The notes below the pieces were generated by a model that saw only the letters and a list, made by a program, of their open reading frames with translations, was not told where the DNA came from and ran no database searches. 34,151 nt of DNA from positions 1-34,151 of the forward strand of contig CAZVWH010000021.1 of assembly GCA_964631175.1 (NCBI GenBank). The letters are read 5' to 3'. The translations under genes and the position numbers were made by a program. The stretch's first letter is position 1. Each line of letters starts with the position of its first letter. Shown piece after piece: positions 16,512 through 25,074 of the stretch. The stretch comes from CAZVWH01 sp964631175 (lineage in GTDB: Bacteria > Planctomycetota > Phycisphaerae > Sedimentisphaerales > Anaerobacaceae).

Positions 16512-17839
16512 TTTTTCAGCTCCTGAATGACCTCAATTACCTGGCCGTCCTCTATTTGTCTGCGGCCGCGCGTAACAACCAGCTCACCAACCGACAGTCC
16601 TTCCAGCACCTCATAATATTCGCTTTGCAATAATCCAAGTTTCACCTCTCGTCGATGTGCTTTACTGCCATTGGCAATAAAAACATACACATTTCCTTGC
16701 TCTCTGAGCAGAGCCGAATCGGGAACCATAATGACGTTTTCTCTCTCTTGCAGGACTATCGTCATTCTTGCAAACATCCCAGGTTTTAACTTCATATCGG
16801 AATTGGGTACGCGAATTTCCACCTTAGCGGTTCGTGTTACAGGATCGACAGCCACGCCGACCCTATAAACAGCTCCCTCAAACACACCCTGGGGATAGGC
16901 ATCTGTCTTAATATGCACCACTGTCTCGCCCGGTACCAACTGGGGCAGATAACGTTCACCGACACCACCAAGGACCTTCAAAGTCTTTATATCGACGATT
17001 TTTATTAAGGAAACTGACGGCCCAACCATATCGCCTTCATCGACGTATCTGTCTGACACAACTGCCGTGATAGGAGCTTTTATGGTGGCTTTGTCAAGAG
17101 TGATTTTGACACTGGCCAATGCTGCTTCTGCTTGCTTGACGTTTGCCTTGGCGAGCTCTAAGCCGGCCTTCGCTCTGTCGTACGCCGTACAAGCGGCGTC
17201 ATATTGCTGTTCGGGTACGGCTCCACTTCCAAGAAGGCCCTCCATGCGTTTCTTTTCTCGCTCGGCATCAGCAATATTGACCCGAGCTGTTTCCATGCCG
17301 GCCTGGGCCGTCACAAGAGCCGCCTGGGCCTGTTGAACTGCTGCAATAAGAGCCGAATGCTCAATCACAGCGATAATCTCGCCAGCCTGTACAGAAGTGC
17401 CCACATCGATAAGTGTCCCATCCGGCATACGCAATTGCTCTAATCGGCCCGTGATTTCGGGTATAATGTCAACACTTGCCAGAGCCTCAAAAGTCCCGGT
17501 AATGGCAATCGTCTCAGAGATGTTTAAGGTGCCAATAGGCTTGGCCATTATTTTTAAAGGGGCGTCTTCCTTATTGAGGCTCTCTGACAAGATCGCGTCT
17601 CTTTGAACTTTGCGTGAGTACACAAACCAGCCAGCTAAAACCACACAGATTCCGATGATCAGAATAGCCAATATCGTCTTCAACAGTCCCTTGCCTCGGG
17701 CTCGGACTCTGCCGAAATCCTGTAAGGTGGGCCTGGCCATTTCCCTGGGAATCTGCGATCTGCGAAGATGCTGTGCAGGCATCTTGACGATTGATGTTTT
17801 ATCTATGATCTGTTTTCGTTCTCTTCTTTTTTCGGCCAT
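16508..17839 (-). CDS. RND efflux periplasmic adaptor (membrane-fusion protein)
   Basis: The protein (443 aa from the chosen start) links the permease to the outer-membrane factor. It has a basic N-terminal region, one membrane helix (LAILIIGICVVLAGWFVY), a lipoyl-type half-motif with SVQAGEIIAVIEH, a long coiled-coil hairpin rich in Ala, Glu and Lys, then the second lipoyl half with DKATIKAPITAVVSD, and a beta-barrel domain with KPGMFARMTIVL. The open frame extends to 17917 inside the outer-membrane factor gene. ATG 17839 is preferred because it limits the overlap to 37 nt and has GGTGA about 6 nt upstream. The cytoplasmic tail of about 50 residues before the helix is longer than usual. Confidence 0.93.
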   Translation of the reverse strand: MAEKRRERKQIIDKTSIVKMPAQHLRRSQIPREMARPTLQDFGRVRARGKGLLKTILAILIIGICVVLAGWFVYSRKVQRDAILSESLNKEDAPLKIMAKPIGTLNISETIAITGTFEALASVDIIPEITGRLEQLRMPDGTLIDVGTSVQAGEIIAVIEHSALIAAVQQAQAALVTAQAGMETARVNIADAEREKKRMEGLLGSGAVPEQQYDAACTAYDRAKAGLELAKANVKQAEAALASVKITLDKATIKAPITAVVSDRYVDEGDMVGPSVSLIKIVDIKTLKVLGGVGERYLPQLVPGETVVHIKTDAYPQGVFEGAVYRVGVAVDPVTRTAKVEIRVPNSDMKLKPGMFARMTIVLQERENVIMVPDSALLREQGNVYVFIANGSKAHRREVKLGLLQSEYYEVLEGLSVGELVVTRGRRQIEDGQVIEVIQELKK

Positions 17840-19305
17840 TTCGTCACCGCTTTCTCTTTTTCTTGATAGTCCCAGTCGCCGCCGAGCGCCAGGAAAAGAT
17901 TCACTCTCGTAGTCCATATCTGTCCCTTGAGGATTGCAAGTTGTTCCTCAGCTATTCTACGCCGCTGCTCCGATTCGAGAACAGCCAGTATGCTTTCAAC
18001 ACCCCACTGATAACGCTGCCTTGAAAGCTCTTCCGCTGCCAAAGCCTCCTTAAGCTGGCTCTCAGTATGTGCAAGCTGCCGTTGTAACATCTGCTCACCA
18101 ACGAGTGCATCCTCTACCTCCCGCATCGCGGTCAGCACAACAGCTTCATAGTTGGCTGCCAATTCTGCGAAACGAGCCTTGGCAGCATCGACTTGTGCAC
18201 GTAACTGTCCACCTTTGAAGATGGGCTGAGCTAGCATGAAACCCGCTGAGTAAGTCTCTGCAAAATGTTCCCAGATATCACACCAGCGATCAGCACTTGC
18301 GCCATAAGTTGCGGTGAGGGTCAAATCCGGATACAACTGCGCTATGCTGACGCCGATCCGTTCGTTCGCGGCACGTAAGGCAAATTCGGCAGAGATTACA
18401 TCCGGCCTCCTGTCTAAAAGTGAACCGGGCACGCCGATGGGCACGGACTGCAAATCCGGTAAATCCGCCAACGTCTCAGGCAAAGGCTCAGACGACCCCG
18501 GTTGACGAGCCAAAAGAACATCAAGGCCATGTTGCGATGTTGCAAGCGATAGCTCAATGCTCGGCTCAAGAGCCTTTGAGGCTTCGAGATTTCCACGTGC
18601 AAGTTTTACATCAACAAGTCCAACAAGCCCCTTGCTGTATAGACTTTCAACAATCTGAAGAGTTTCGCTGCGACTTTGGATGTTTGCTCGTGCTATCGCA
18701 AGACGCTTTTGAGTAGTTGCGATATCGATTCTGGCCTTGATTACCGTGGCTATTATTGAATTTATAAGAGCCTGCCGGTTTGCTTCAGCGGCAAGCATAT
18801 CCGCCCAGGCTGCCTTCTTTGCATGTCTGAGCTTGCCGAACAAATCGACTAAATAAGCTACGGAAATATCCTGTGTCCAGGTCTCGGTAAGGATGCTGAA
18901 TCGTCCGCCTCCAAACGGACCTCCGCCCAAATTAAAGGACCGCTTGCTCCGGTCGCGATTGAGGCTATATGATACATCAGGCCACAAAGTTCCGCGTGCT
19001 TGGTTAAGTGCCGCCTCCGCCTGCATTACCCTCGCTGCTGCTGCTTTAAGGTCATAATTATTTTCCAAGGCCTGCCGCACTAAAACAGACGTTGTCGAGT
19101 CGCCGAACCGTACCCACCAGTTGTCAATCTCAATCTGTTCAACGTCATTGACATCCTGGCTGTGTATTCCGGGATTGACATAACCTGTTGCAGAATCTGC
19201 AGTGGTACTGGGCCTGGAGTATTTCGGCCCGACCATACAGCCGGCAAACACTATTAAGCTAAAGATCGATAAGAAACAAAAAGTTGAAACAAACAACCTT
19301 CTCAT
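17803..19305 (-). CDS. NodT/TolC-family outer-membrane efflux lipoprotein
   Basis: The 500-aa protein is the outer-membrane channel of the tripartite pump. The signal peptide ends in FAGC with Cys23 as the lipidated residue. CMVGPKYSRP directly after it is typical of the NodT group. Two homologous halves rich in Ala, Glu and Gln coiled coils follow, including PDVISAEFALRAANERIG and YPDLTLTATYG. Start and TetR stop overlap as ATGA, with GGAG 8 nt upstream. Length is normal. Confidence 0.94.
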   Translation of the reverse strand: MRRLFVSTFCFLSIFSLIVFAGCMVGPKYSRPSTTADSATGYVNPGIHSQDVNDVEQIEIDNWWVRFGDSTTSVLVRQALENNYDLKAAAARVMQAEAALNQARGTLWPDVSYSLNRDRSKRSFNLGGGPFGGGRFSILTETWTQDISVAYLVDLFGKLRHAKKAAWADMLAAEANRQALINSIIATVIKARIDIATTQKRLAIARANIQSRSETLQIVESLYSKGLVGLVDVKLARGNLEASKALEPSIELSLATSQHGLDVLLARQPGSSEPLPETLADLPDLQSVPIGVPGSLLDRRPDVISAEFALRAANERIGVSIAQLYPDLTLTATYGASADRWCDIWEHFAETYSAGFMLAQPIFKGGQLRAQVDAAKARFAELAANYEAVVLTAMREVEDALVGEQMLQRQLAHTESQLKEALAAEELSRQRYQWGVESILAVLESEQRRRIAEEQLAILKGQIWTTRVNLFLALGGDWDYQEKEKAVTKWPKKEENENRS

Positions 19306-19976
19306 TCTACAGTCTCCTCGGTATAGGCCCGTATCCCGGCTGCGGAAAATTTGACGATGTGATTAACTGCTTCATTCAAGTCAAATCCTGGGAATTGTAA
19401 AGAGTAACTCTGGTCAAACAAAGTTTGAACACGGATTAAATGCACCAACTGGCCAATGATAGAGAACAAAAATAAATGAATCTTAGATTTATCTAAACCC
19501 GGATAGATTTTCATCAAAGCATTCTGCATAGCATTGAAAGTAGGCATAATCATTTCTTCAAGAAACATATTTTTAGGAAGGTTTTGTTCTACCATTTCAC
19601 GGTCCATAAGTTTAATGAGTTGATAGGCCTTCTTTTTATCCTTAATCGGCTCAATAAAAGCCGTCGTAAAGGACATAAGCAAATCTTCCAAATAAGTTTC
19701 TTTAACATTCTCAGACATCGCCTTTTCGACATCGATAACGATTCTTTCGCGCGTAATTAGCAGATTATGTCTCCAAACTTCGATGTATAACTTTTCTTTG
19801 CCGCCAAAATAGTAGTTCACCGATGCAATATTGCACCCAGCAGCAGCAGCCAGATCACGAACGCTTGTGCCCTCAAAGCCATGCTCGCAGAACAGCTCCT
19901 CTGCCGCGTCAAGCAGTCGGTCTTGAACAGTCCTGCTGACACTACCATCCGTTTTGTTATCCTGTAAAATCGCCAT
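19302..19976 (-). CDS. TetR-family regulator of the efflux operon
   Basis: The 224-aa protein has a TetR N-terminal helix-turn-helix (about residues 18-64): RLLDAAEELFCEHGFEGTS then VRDLAAAAGCNIASVNYYF and GGKEKLY. The C-terminal ligand domain is all-helical. It is the first gene of the operon, so autoregulation and induction by a pump substrate are likely. The longest frame runs to 20036, but GAGGGA lies 4-5 nt before the ATG at 19976, placing the start there. The palindrome at 20014-20044 is the probable binding site. Confidence 0.92.
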   Translation of the reverse strand: MAILQDNKTDGSVSRTVQDRLLDAAEELFCEHGFEGTSVRDLAAAAGCNIASVNYYFGGKEKLYIEVWRHNLLITRERIVIDVEKAMSENVKETYLEDLLMSFTTAFIEPIKDKKKAYQLIKLMDREMVEQNLPKNMFLEEMIMPTFNAMQNALMKIYPGLDKSKIHLFLFSIIGQLVHLIRVQTLFDQSYSLQFPGFDLNEAVNHIVKFSAAGIRAYTEETVE

Positions 19977-19997
19977 AACTTCCCTCATAAACAGTCG

Positions 19998-20003
19998 TTT
20001 TAT
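19998..20003 (-). promoter_or_regulatory. -10 box of the efflux operon
   Basis: TATAAA on the minus strand lies 22 nt upstream of the TetR start. The palindrome immediately upstream covers the -35 region, as expected for a repressor-controlled promoter. The rest of the gap up to fliS (20045-20252) holds no gene; AACGAAA and TTTCGTT at 20110-20132 form a weak AT-rich hairpin downstream of fliS. Confidence 0.45.
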
Positions 20004-20013
20004 ACCAAAGTTT

Positions 20014-20044
20014 AAAACATTTGTTTGAATAAACAAAATGTTTT
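20014..20044. promoter_or_regulatory. TetR-type operator palindrome
   Basis: AAAACATTTGTTT and AAACAAAATGTTTT form inverted arms around GAAT; they differ only by one extra base in a T run. The 31-bp element lies 38 bases upstream of the TetR start, over the promoter. Size, symmetry and position fit a TetR-family operator. Confidence 0.65.
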
Positions 20045-20252
20045 TTCTAATTTTTATGCCACTACATCGCTTTTTTAACTATAAGTTGAATAATACCAGT
20101 TGGTTACAAAACGAAAATTTTATCATTTCGTTCAAGGACATACTATCAATAGAATAGCAGGAATCTTGGCCTGAAAAGGATGAACTGTAACCTAAATAAG
20201 CGTCCGGTGGGGAAAATGTTTGCGTCGGTTTCGTGGACTGCGAGATGATTTC

Positions 20253-20612
20253 TTAGCCGGTTATCGCCTTCCAGCTCTGATTGAGCTCCTCCATGAGGCT
20301 GATTACTTCTCGAATCATTTGAGGATCACGCTTTGTATTAGCCTCAGCGAGACGTGTATTCATAAAACAATAAAGCTTACGAAGATCAGCGGCAATTTCT
20401 CCCCCCGCTTCCATATCCAGTATCGCCATAAGCTCATTGATTATATCCTGGGCTCTGCCTATGTATCGGCCCTTCGCTTCGTAATTGTTTGCCTCCAGTT
20501 CGCTGATTGCCAGCTTCATAAACCTGATAGCTCCATCATAAAACATTACAATAAGCCGGCCTTTGCTCTGGGTGGTAACTGAGGTATTTTGATATGCTGA
20601 GATTCCCTTCAT
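20253..20612 (-). CDS. fliS: Flagellin export chaperone FliS
   Basis: FliS binds the C-terminus of flagellin in the cytoplasm and prevents early polymerisation. The 119-aa protein starts MKGISAYQNTSVTTQSKGRL and continues with IVMFYDGAIRFMKLA, the classic FliS opening, then a helical bundle with GRYIGRAQDIINELM. It ends in SWKAITG. The open frame extends to 20660, but GGAG is 7 nt before the ATG at 20612. It lies 146 nt downstream of flagellin on the same strand, with a strong hairpin between them. Confidence 0.95.
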   Translation of the reverse strand: MKGISAYQNTSVTTQSKGRLIVMFYDGAIRFMKLAISELEANNYEAKGRYIGRAQDIINELMAILDMEAGGEIAADLRKLYCFMNTRLAEANTKRDPQMIREVISLMEELNQSWKAITG

Positions 20613-20624
20613 TTTAATTCTCCG

Positions 20625-20680
20625 TTCATTGTTCATTGGTAATTGGTTACTATTTACCATTTAACAGTGAACTAAATAAC
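20625..20680. repeat. AT-rich dispersed repeat between flagellin and fliS
   Basis: TTCATTGTTCATTGGTAATTGG and TTACTATTTACC-type words resemble the repeats at 8009-8076 and 32461-32506. The repeat lies just upstream of the fliS ribosome site. Confidence 0.45.
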
Positions 20681-20682
20681 CT

Positions 20683-20720
20683 GCAGGGAGATGACACTCC
20701 TTTTTCTGCCATCTCCCTGC
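20683..20720 (-). terminator. Strong stem-loop between flagellin and fliS
   Basis: GCAGGGAGATG at 20683-20693 pairs perfectly with CATCTCCCTGC at 20710-20720 around a 16-nt loop. It lies 38 nt beyond the flagellin stop. No long U-tract follows on the minus strand, so it may act as a partial terminator or an mRNA-stabilising 3' end that lets flagellin exceed FliS. Confidence 0.6.
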
Positions 20721-20758
20721 CGATCTCTATATGCTAATGCTTGAGTAAGCCGCTATTC

Positions 20759-22054
20759 TTATCTGAGCAGTGTCAGTGCCATCTGAGGTATGGCGTTGGC
20801 CTGAGCCAGCATTGCAGTACCGGCCTGTGCCAGCACCTGATTTCTGGTCAATTCTGCCATTTCGGTAGCCACATCGACATCCGAAATACGTGATTCGGCT
20901 GCCATCAGGTTCTCAGTCTGAATGTTAAGCACCGATACGGTGCTTTCCAGACGGTTCATCTTATAACCGAAGGCGGCACGAGCCGTATCCTTTGCTGTGA
21001 TAGCAGCCGTAACAGCCGTCAACGCTGTGTTCGCGGCATCGGTATCGAGGATGTTAATGCCGGTGCCTTCAGCTGCTGCCAACTTACCGGCGCCAGCACC
21101 GAGAACTGTACCTGAAGCGCCTTCAGTAAGCGCAATACCGAGAGTCGCGGTCATCTTGTCACCAAGGGTTCCGGTCATAGTCAGATCTTCCGCGTCGGCC
21201 GTTCTGGATGAAAGCTTGATGTAGTTAAGACCAGTCGTGTTGTCATGCTCAACTGATGCCATTGCATAAGCCTGTACTGTACCATCACCCGCCACAGATA
21301 GGTTCAAAGTTACCGCGTTGATAGCTTCAACCACCTCGTTGAGGCTGAAGTACTTGTCGCCTACAATACCTTCGAGCGTCACCTGTACGGCTAGTTCATT
21401 CTCAAATGCAATATCAAGCACCAGGTTTGTGTTGTCAGTGCTAGAGTTATCTGCTAGTTTTAGGAATGCATCAGCATCACCAGTCTTAGCATCCGCATCG
21501 GCCACACCATAACCAGAAACAGCTTCATAACCAGCGCTACCAGTTACGATCTCAAGGCCGGCCTTTGTCATATCGGCACCGGAAACGTTAATCTCATCGT
21601 CATCCCCTGTACCGAACCGAATCGTCACATCCTCAGCATTGTCGAGCATTGTGATGTCATTAAATTTGGTCGAGGTTGAGATACGCTCGACTTCCGCAGC
21701 CATTTCGGCAAACTCGCTGTCCATAATTTCTCGCTGTGCCTCAGAATACGAACCTGTAGATGCCTGCTCAGCCAACTGCTTCATACGGATAAGGCAAGAG
21801 TCGATGGTTGCCATAGCACCTTCCATTGTCTGCAACAGACTAACGCCATCCTGAGCGTTACGAGCACCCTGCCCCAGCACAGCGATGTCGGCACGCATCA
21901 ACTCACGAACAGCCAGGCCGGCTGCGTCGTCCTTTGCGCTGTTGATGCGCATGCCTGACGATAGCCTTTCCACCGATTTGGCCAAGGCATCGTAGCTTTG
22001 TCCCAGGTACCGAGCAGCGTTTACTGCCATAATGTTGTTTTTAATTGCTAACAT
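20759..22054 (-). CDS. fliC: Flagellin, filament subunit
   Basis: The 431-aa protein forms the flagellar filament. The N-terminal D0/D1 region has SVERLSSGMRINSAKDDAAG and MRADIAVLGQGARNAQDGVS (about 27-70). The C-terminal D1/D0 region has MNRLESTVSVL, ISDVDVATEMAELTRNQVL and ends QMALTLLR. The central part (about 145-330) is variable and rich in Ala, Asp, Gly and Thr, as expected for the exposed surface. The opening MLAIKNNIMAVNAARYLGQS is well conserved. AAGGAG lies 8 nt before the ATG. A candidate sigma28 site is about 130 bp upstream. Symbol is by function; only one flagellin copy is in the window. Confidence 0.97.
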   Translation of the reverse strand: MLAIKNNIMAVNAARYLGQSYDALAKSVERLSSGMRINSAKDDAAGLAVRELMRADIAVLGQGARNAQDGVSLLQTMEGAMATIDSCLIRMKQLAEQASTGSYSEAQREIMDSEFAEMAAEVERISTSTKFNDITMLDNAEDVTIRFGTGDDDEINVSGADMTKAGLEIVTGSAGYEAVSGYGVADADAKTGDADAFLKLADNSSTDNTNLVLDIAFENELAVQVTLEGIVGDKYFSLNEVVEAINAVTLNLSVAGDGTVQAYAMASVEHDNTTGLNYIKLSSRTADAEDLTMTGTLGDKMTATLGIALTEGASGTVLGAGAGKLAAAEGTGINILDTDAANTALTAVTAAITAKDTARAAFGYKMNRLESTVSVLNIQTENLMAAESRISDVDVATEMAELTRNQVLAQAGTAMLAQANAIPQMALTLLR

Positions 22055-22479
22055 ACCTTCTACTCCTTAAAAAAAACACCAAACAATTTTGTGATTTTAC
22101 ACTAAGCCTTCATTGGGCAAAAAAACATAACATAAATATTCACATGGGCCGGCGCTGATGCGATAACCCTTCAGCCGTCATTATCGATGAAAATAAATCG
22201 CTCTTAAGGGATTTCTGCAGGAAAACAACCGCGATATGGTAGGACCTGTAATATTGTTTTTGTGGTTGCTGATAACGCTGTTGAAAGCTATAAGCAGGTA
22301 AAAAAAATATAAAAATTTTTTACAAAATAAAAATGAACAATTATAGGAAATCTATCAACCGATGCCCCTACGCATTCCATATAACCTTTCGGTAGCGATG
22401 GCAGAAAATTCAGGATAACCTTTTAAGTGATGCAAGGGATATGATCAATTAAGAAGTATAAATCCGTGAGGAGATTTAT
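22055..22479. other. Flagellin leader and promoter region, no gene
   Basis: These 425 bases between fliK and flagellin carry no plausible gene. They include AT-rich runs around 22300-22340 and a possible sigma28 site. No sigma54 site was found here on the minus strand. Confidence 0.6.
22181..22207 (-). promoter_or_regulatory. Possible sigma28 promoter of flagellin
   Basis: On the minus strand TTAA is followed after exactly 15 nt by ATCGATAA. The sigma28 consensus is TAAA, 15 nt, GCCGATAA, so 3 of 4 and 6 of 8 bases match with correct spacing. The leader would be about 120 nt, which is long. Confidence 0.35.
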
Positions 22480-24189
22480 CTATATCAGCATGTTTATAGA
22501 CTCACCGGTCTGCCTCGACGGATCAAGCTGTGGTTCAGGATGGTCCTGATAGCTGTTTTCAGAGATATTTGTCAGCAATTCTTTATCGTTATTATTCTCA
22601 GGATTGTTTCCTTCGGCGAAGCGGTGATGCTGGTATGAATCACTTTCGAGCTCTTCACCGTTGGGATTTCTACCTACGTCCGGTTCATGTTGATCCGCTA
22701 ATTGCACATCGAGCCGTTTTATCTGAACTCCATTATCTGTCAGAGCTCGTATTATCTGTGGCAGCTCCTGCTCGATCTCGTATTTTATCTCAGCCTTACT
22801 GACCTGTAATAAGCCGGTAATCTCGCTTTCCTGCTCCTGGAGTTTTACAAGAACATTACCCAGTTCCGGCGGATTGAGACGAACCGTAATATTATTATCT
22901 GCTTGTTGTAAAGAGGCACGGATAGAGTCAATGATTTGATCACCAATATTACCAAAGACACCGTTTTGTATGGTCTGTCCCTGTGGATTGGCAGTGTTTA
23001 TAACTTGATTGGGCAACGATGGTTGTTCCGCAATAATGTTTTGGCTGTTATTGGGAGAGAACATTGGAACGAAGTTAGTAGTCGAACTATTATGAGATGT
23101 GGAGCTGGCACGGGCTTGTGTTTGGCCGGAACCGATCTGAAGCTCTGATACGTTCAGCTTCTGAAAATGGGCCTGGCCATTCTGCGAAGAAAAGTTGCCA
23201 GCTTGTTTATCGGACGATTCTTTTTTGATGCCGTCCAAGAGCTCTGCGAGTGTTTTACCGTCCGAAGCACCATTGCCGGTCACTTCCGTTTGCTTACCAT
23301 CAACAAATGTGGTTTTTCCAGTATCGGTTGAGGTCTTTTGCTCATTACTGGGAGTTTTTCCCTGAACTGGCGGAAAGCTGAAGTCCAATATAGGTGTCTT
23401 TCGACCAGCAGAACCAGTAGTAACGGATGGGTTACTCGCTTGCCCATGCAGGTTTTGTTTCGATTTCGTCAAGTTCTCCGCTACGGCTAAGGCATCCATC
23501 GAGGTGAGCAGTTGAGTCGACGCGGTGTACGCATTCGTGTTTCGGAGCGAGCCTACTCCGCCGAAGCGGCTGTAAAGGCCAGAAGCGCTGCCTCGCAGAG
23601 TAGCGTGGGCAGGAAATCTGCCCGTACTGCTATCTTGGCTGATAAAGCCTTTTGTAGAAACAGCTTCTTCGTTTGTTGCTAGTGATTTATCAGCTACGAT
23701 CAGCCCTTCGGAGATACTTACCTTGTTTGTTAATTGGGCAGGATTAGTCAGAGCCTTGGCTGTCTTTGTTCGCTGGCAGGAGTTGTCAATTCCTATGGCA
23801 ATAACGTTGCCAAGTGCTGTATCGGCAGTTGATGATTTTTGAGCTGGTGCATTTCGTGGTGGATTCCCGTTTGGAAATGTCCTAACAGTTGGGTCTTTAG
23901 TTTTAGCCTTTTCTTTATCTACGTTCCCATTAGCTTCTTGCAAGGCTGTTTTTTTGCCAAGTTTATTATTAATGCTTCGTGATGCTTGGGTATTAAAGTC
24001 GGTTTGAGTATTATCAGTAATGATATTATCGGTCGCTTTTTCTGAGACAGTAGCGGTTAAGCGCGGATTATCAACTGACTCTATGGAAAATGGCATAGTA
24101 TTTTTCTGTGCTGTGCACTTTGAGGAGGCTGGACCTCCGCCGACCGATTCCGCAGACGTTCTTCCTACAGCCAACAAGCTGGCATCCAT
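22480..24189 (-). CDS. fliK: Flagellar hook-length control protein FliK
   Basis: FliK is a secreted ruler that stops hook growth and switches export to filament proteins. The 569-aa chain has a long low-complexity N-terminal region rich in Ser, Thr, Asn and Gln. A C-terminal Flg_hook domain follows (about 410-500) with ITVRLNPPELGNVLVKLQE, the family signature, and a hydrophilic tail. AAGGG lies 7 nt before ATG 24189; the open frame extends to 24240 without a ribosome site. A dispersed repeat is read in frame at about residues 190-216, within the variable ruler region, where length changes could alter hook length. The gene is divergent from the flgB operon and upstream of flagellin on the same strand. 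Confidence 0.92.
   Translation of the reverse strand: MDASLLAVGRTSAESVGGGPASSKCTAQKNTMPFSIESVDNPRLTATVSEKATDNIITDNTQTDFNTQASRSINNKLGKKTALQEANGNVDKEKAKTKDPTVRTFPNGNPPRNAPAQKSSTADTALGNVIAIGIDNSCQRTKTAKALTNPAQLTNKVSISEGLIVADKSLATNEEAVSTKGFISQDSSTGRFPAHATLRGSASGLYSRFGGVGSLRNTNAYTASTQLLTSMDALAVAENLTKSKQNLHGQASNPSVTTGSAGRKTPILDFSFPPVQGKTPSNEQKTSTDTGKTTFVDGKQTEVTGNGASDGKTLAELLDGIKKESSDKQAGNFSSQNGQAHFQKLNVSELQIGSGQTQARASSTSHNSSTTNFVPMFSPNNSQNIIAEQPSLPNQVINTANPQGQTIQNGVFGNIGDQIIDSIRASLQQADNNITVRLNPPELGNVLVKLQEQESEITGLLQVSKAEIKYEIEQELPQIIRALTDNGVQIKRLDVQLADQHEPDVGRNPNGEELESDSYQHHRFAEGNNPENNNDKELLTNISENSYQDHPEPQLDPSRQTGESINMLI
23541..23620. repeat. Dispersed repeat copy inside fliK
   Basis: GCCTACTCCGCCGAAG at 23551-23566 matches, in reverse complement, CTACGGCGGAGTAGGC in the fliG-fliH spacer at 15 of 16 positions. 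CTCGCAGAGTAGCGTGGGC nearby resembles TTCGCAGAGTGGC of the same spacer. The copy is translated as SGLYSRFGGVGSLRN and neighbours. Confidence 0.65.
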
Positions 24190-24619
24190 ATAGCGACCCT
24201 TAATAAAAAACATTTTTTTATTGAGCAACGAGCGTGCCACCCATTGATATTAACCACTCAACACAACAATAAGTATTTACTACAAAAAGAGTTAGGAATA
24301 CTAAAAAGATAATAATTAGCATAAAACATCTTGCTGCTATCCGGGGCAATGGAGAAATATTCCAAAAAGATAGGAAAGAATTTCCGGCTCAGATTTAGCA
24401 GCAAATCAAAAGGTTAGCGACAACTATTTATGTGTTAAAAAACGAGCCGATGTGTATAGAATCCTGACACAGCCCCTGTTGCGCAGAATTGCAAATATTT
24501 GACTATAAAGCCATTTTTAAGGCTGCCAACCATTAAAGGCATTGAAAATAACCGCTTTCAATGATTTGGCACGATTATTGCTAATCTTTTCTGAATTAAG
24601 TGATGTGGTTTAGAGACGC
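24190..24619. other. Divergent control region between fliK and the flgB operon
   Basis: No gene is present in these 430 bases. The right end carries the sigma54 promoter of flgB. No clear fliK promoter was recognised on the minus strand. Enhancer sites for a sigma54 activator would be expected here but cannot be identified by eye. Confidence 0.6.
24567..24581 (+). promoter_or_regulatory. Sigma54 (RpoN) promoter of the flagellar operon
   Basis: TTGGCACGATTATTGCT, starting one base before the listed interval, matches the full sigma54 consensus YTGGCACGNNNNTTGCW, with GG and GC at the required spacing. The flgB ATG is 39 nt downstream. This predicts RpoN plus an AAA+ activator for rod, MS-ring, export and stator genes. 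Confidence 0.85.
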
Positions 24620-25000
24620 ATGGAGATTACAGAAGTGGCTAAAACAAGCAATATAACGGATTTGCTTGATGCCGGTATCAGAGCTGAAAGCCTCCGACAG
24701 AAGACAATCGCCGGTAATATCGCAAACTTAGAGACTCCCGGATATCGCAGAATTGACGTTAAATTTGAAGATTTACTCGCCAAGGCTCTGGACGCCTCTG
24801 GAACGGTGGACCTTAAAGATATTAAGCCGCAGATTCATCAGCCTAAGCAGACACCGGTAAAGGCAAATGGTAATGATGTTAATTTGGAAGCCGAGGTGGG
24901 TGAGATGGTTAAGAACAGCCTTCTTCATAAGATATATATTCGCCTGCTTAATAAAAAATACAGCCAGATGGAATTGGCGATGAACGTAAGCACAAAATAA
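24620..25000 (+). CDS. flgB: Flagellar basal-body rod protein FlgB
   Basis: FlgB forms the proximal rod. The 126-aa protein has RAESLRQKTIAGNIANLETP, which includes the N-terminal rod motif of FlgB/FlgC proteins, followed by GYRRIDVKFEDLL and a C-terminal helix ending MELAMNVSTK. Length is typical. It is the first gene of the sigma54-driven operon; the ribosome site is weak. Confidence 0.95.
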   Translation: MEITEVAKTSNITDLLDAGIRAESLRQKTIAGNIANLETPGYRRIDVKFEDLLAKALDASGTVDLKDIKPQIHQPKQTPVKANGNDVNLEAEVGEMVKNSLLHKIYIRLLNKKYSQMELAMNVSTK

Positions 25001-25002
25001 TA

Positions 25003-25050
25003 GTTATTAGTTGTCAGCTATTGAAGTTATGAAGATAAACAATAACCAGA
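25003..25050. repeat. AT-rich repeat in the flgB-flgC gap
   Basis: GTTATTAGTTGTCAGCTATTG and following words resemble the other AT-rich repeat fragments in the window. The 74-nt gap is wide for an operon otherwise closely packed here. Confidence 0.35.
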
Positions 25051-25074
25051 ACATAGCGAGAAAAGGGTAAGCAC

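Noticed and set aside
20110..20132. AACGAAA/TTTCGTT hairpin downstream of fliS as a terminator
   Set aside because: The stem is short and AT-rich with only a weak T run; it is mentioned but not claimed.
22055..22479. Search for a sigma54 site ahead of flagellin
   Set aside because: No GCAA with a properly spaced GTGCCA partner was found on the plus strand, so flagellin is not given an RpoN promoter.
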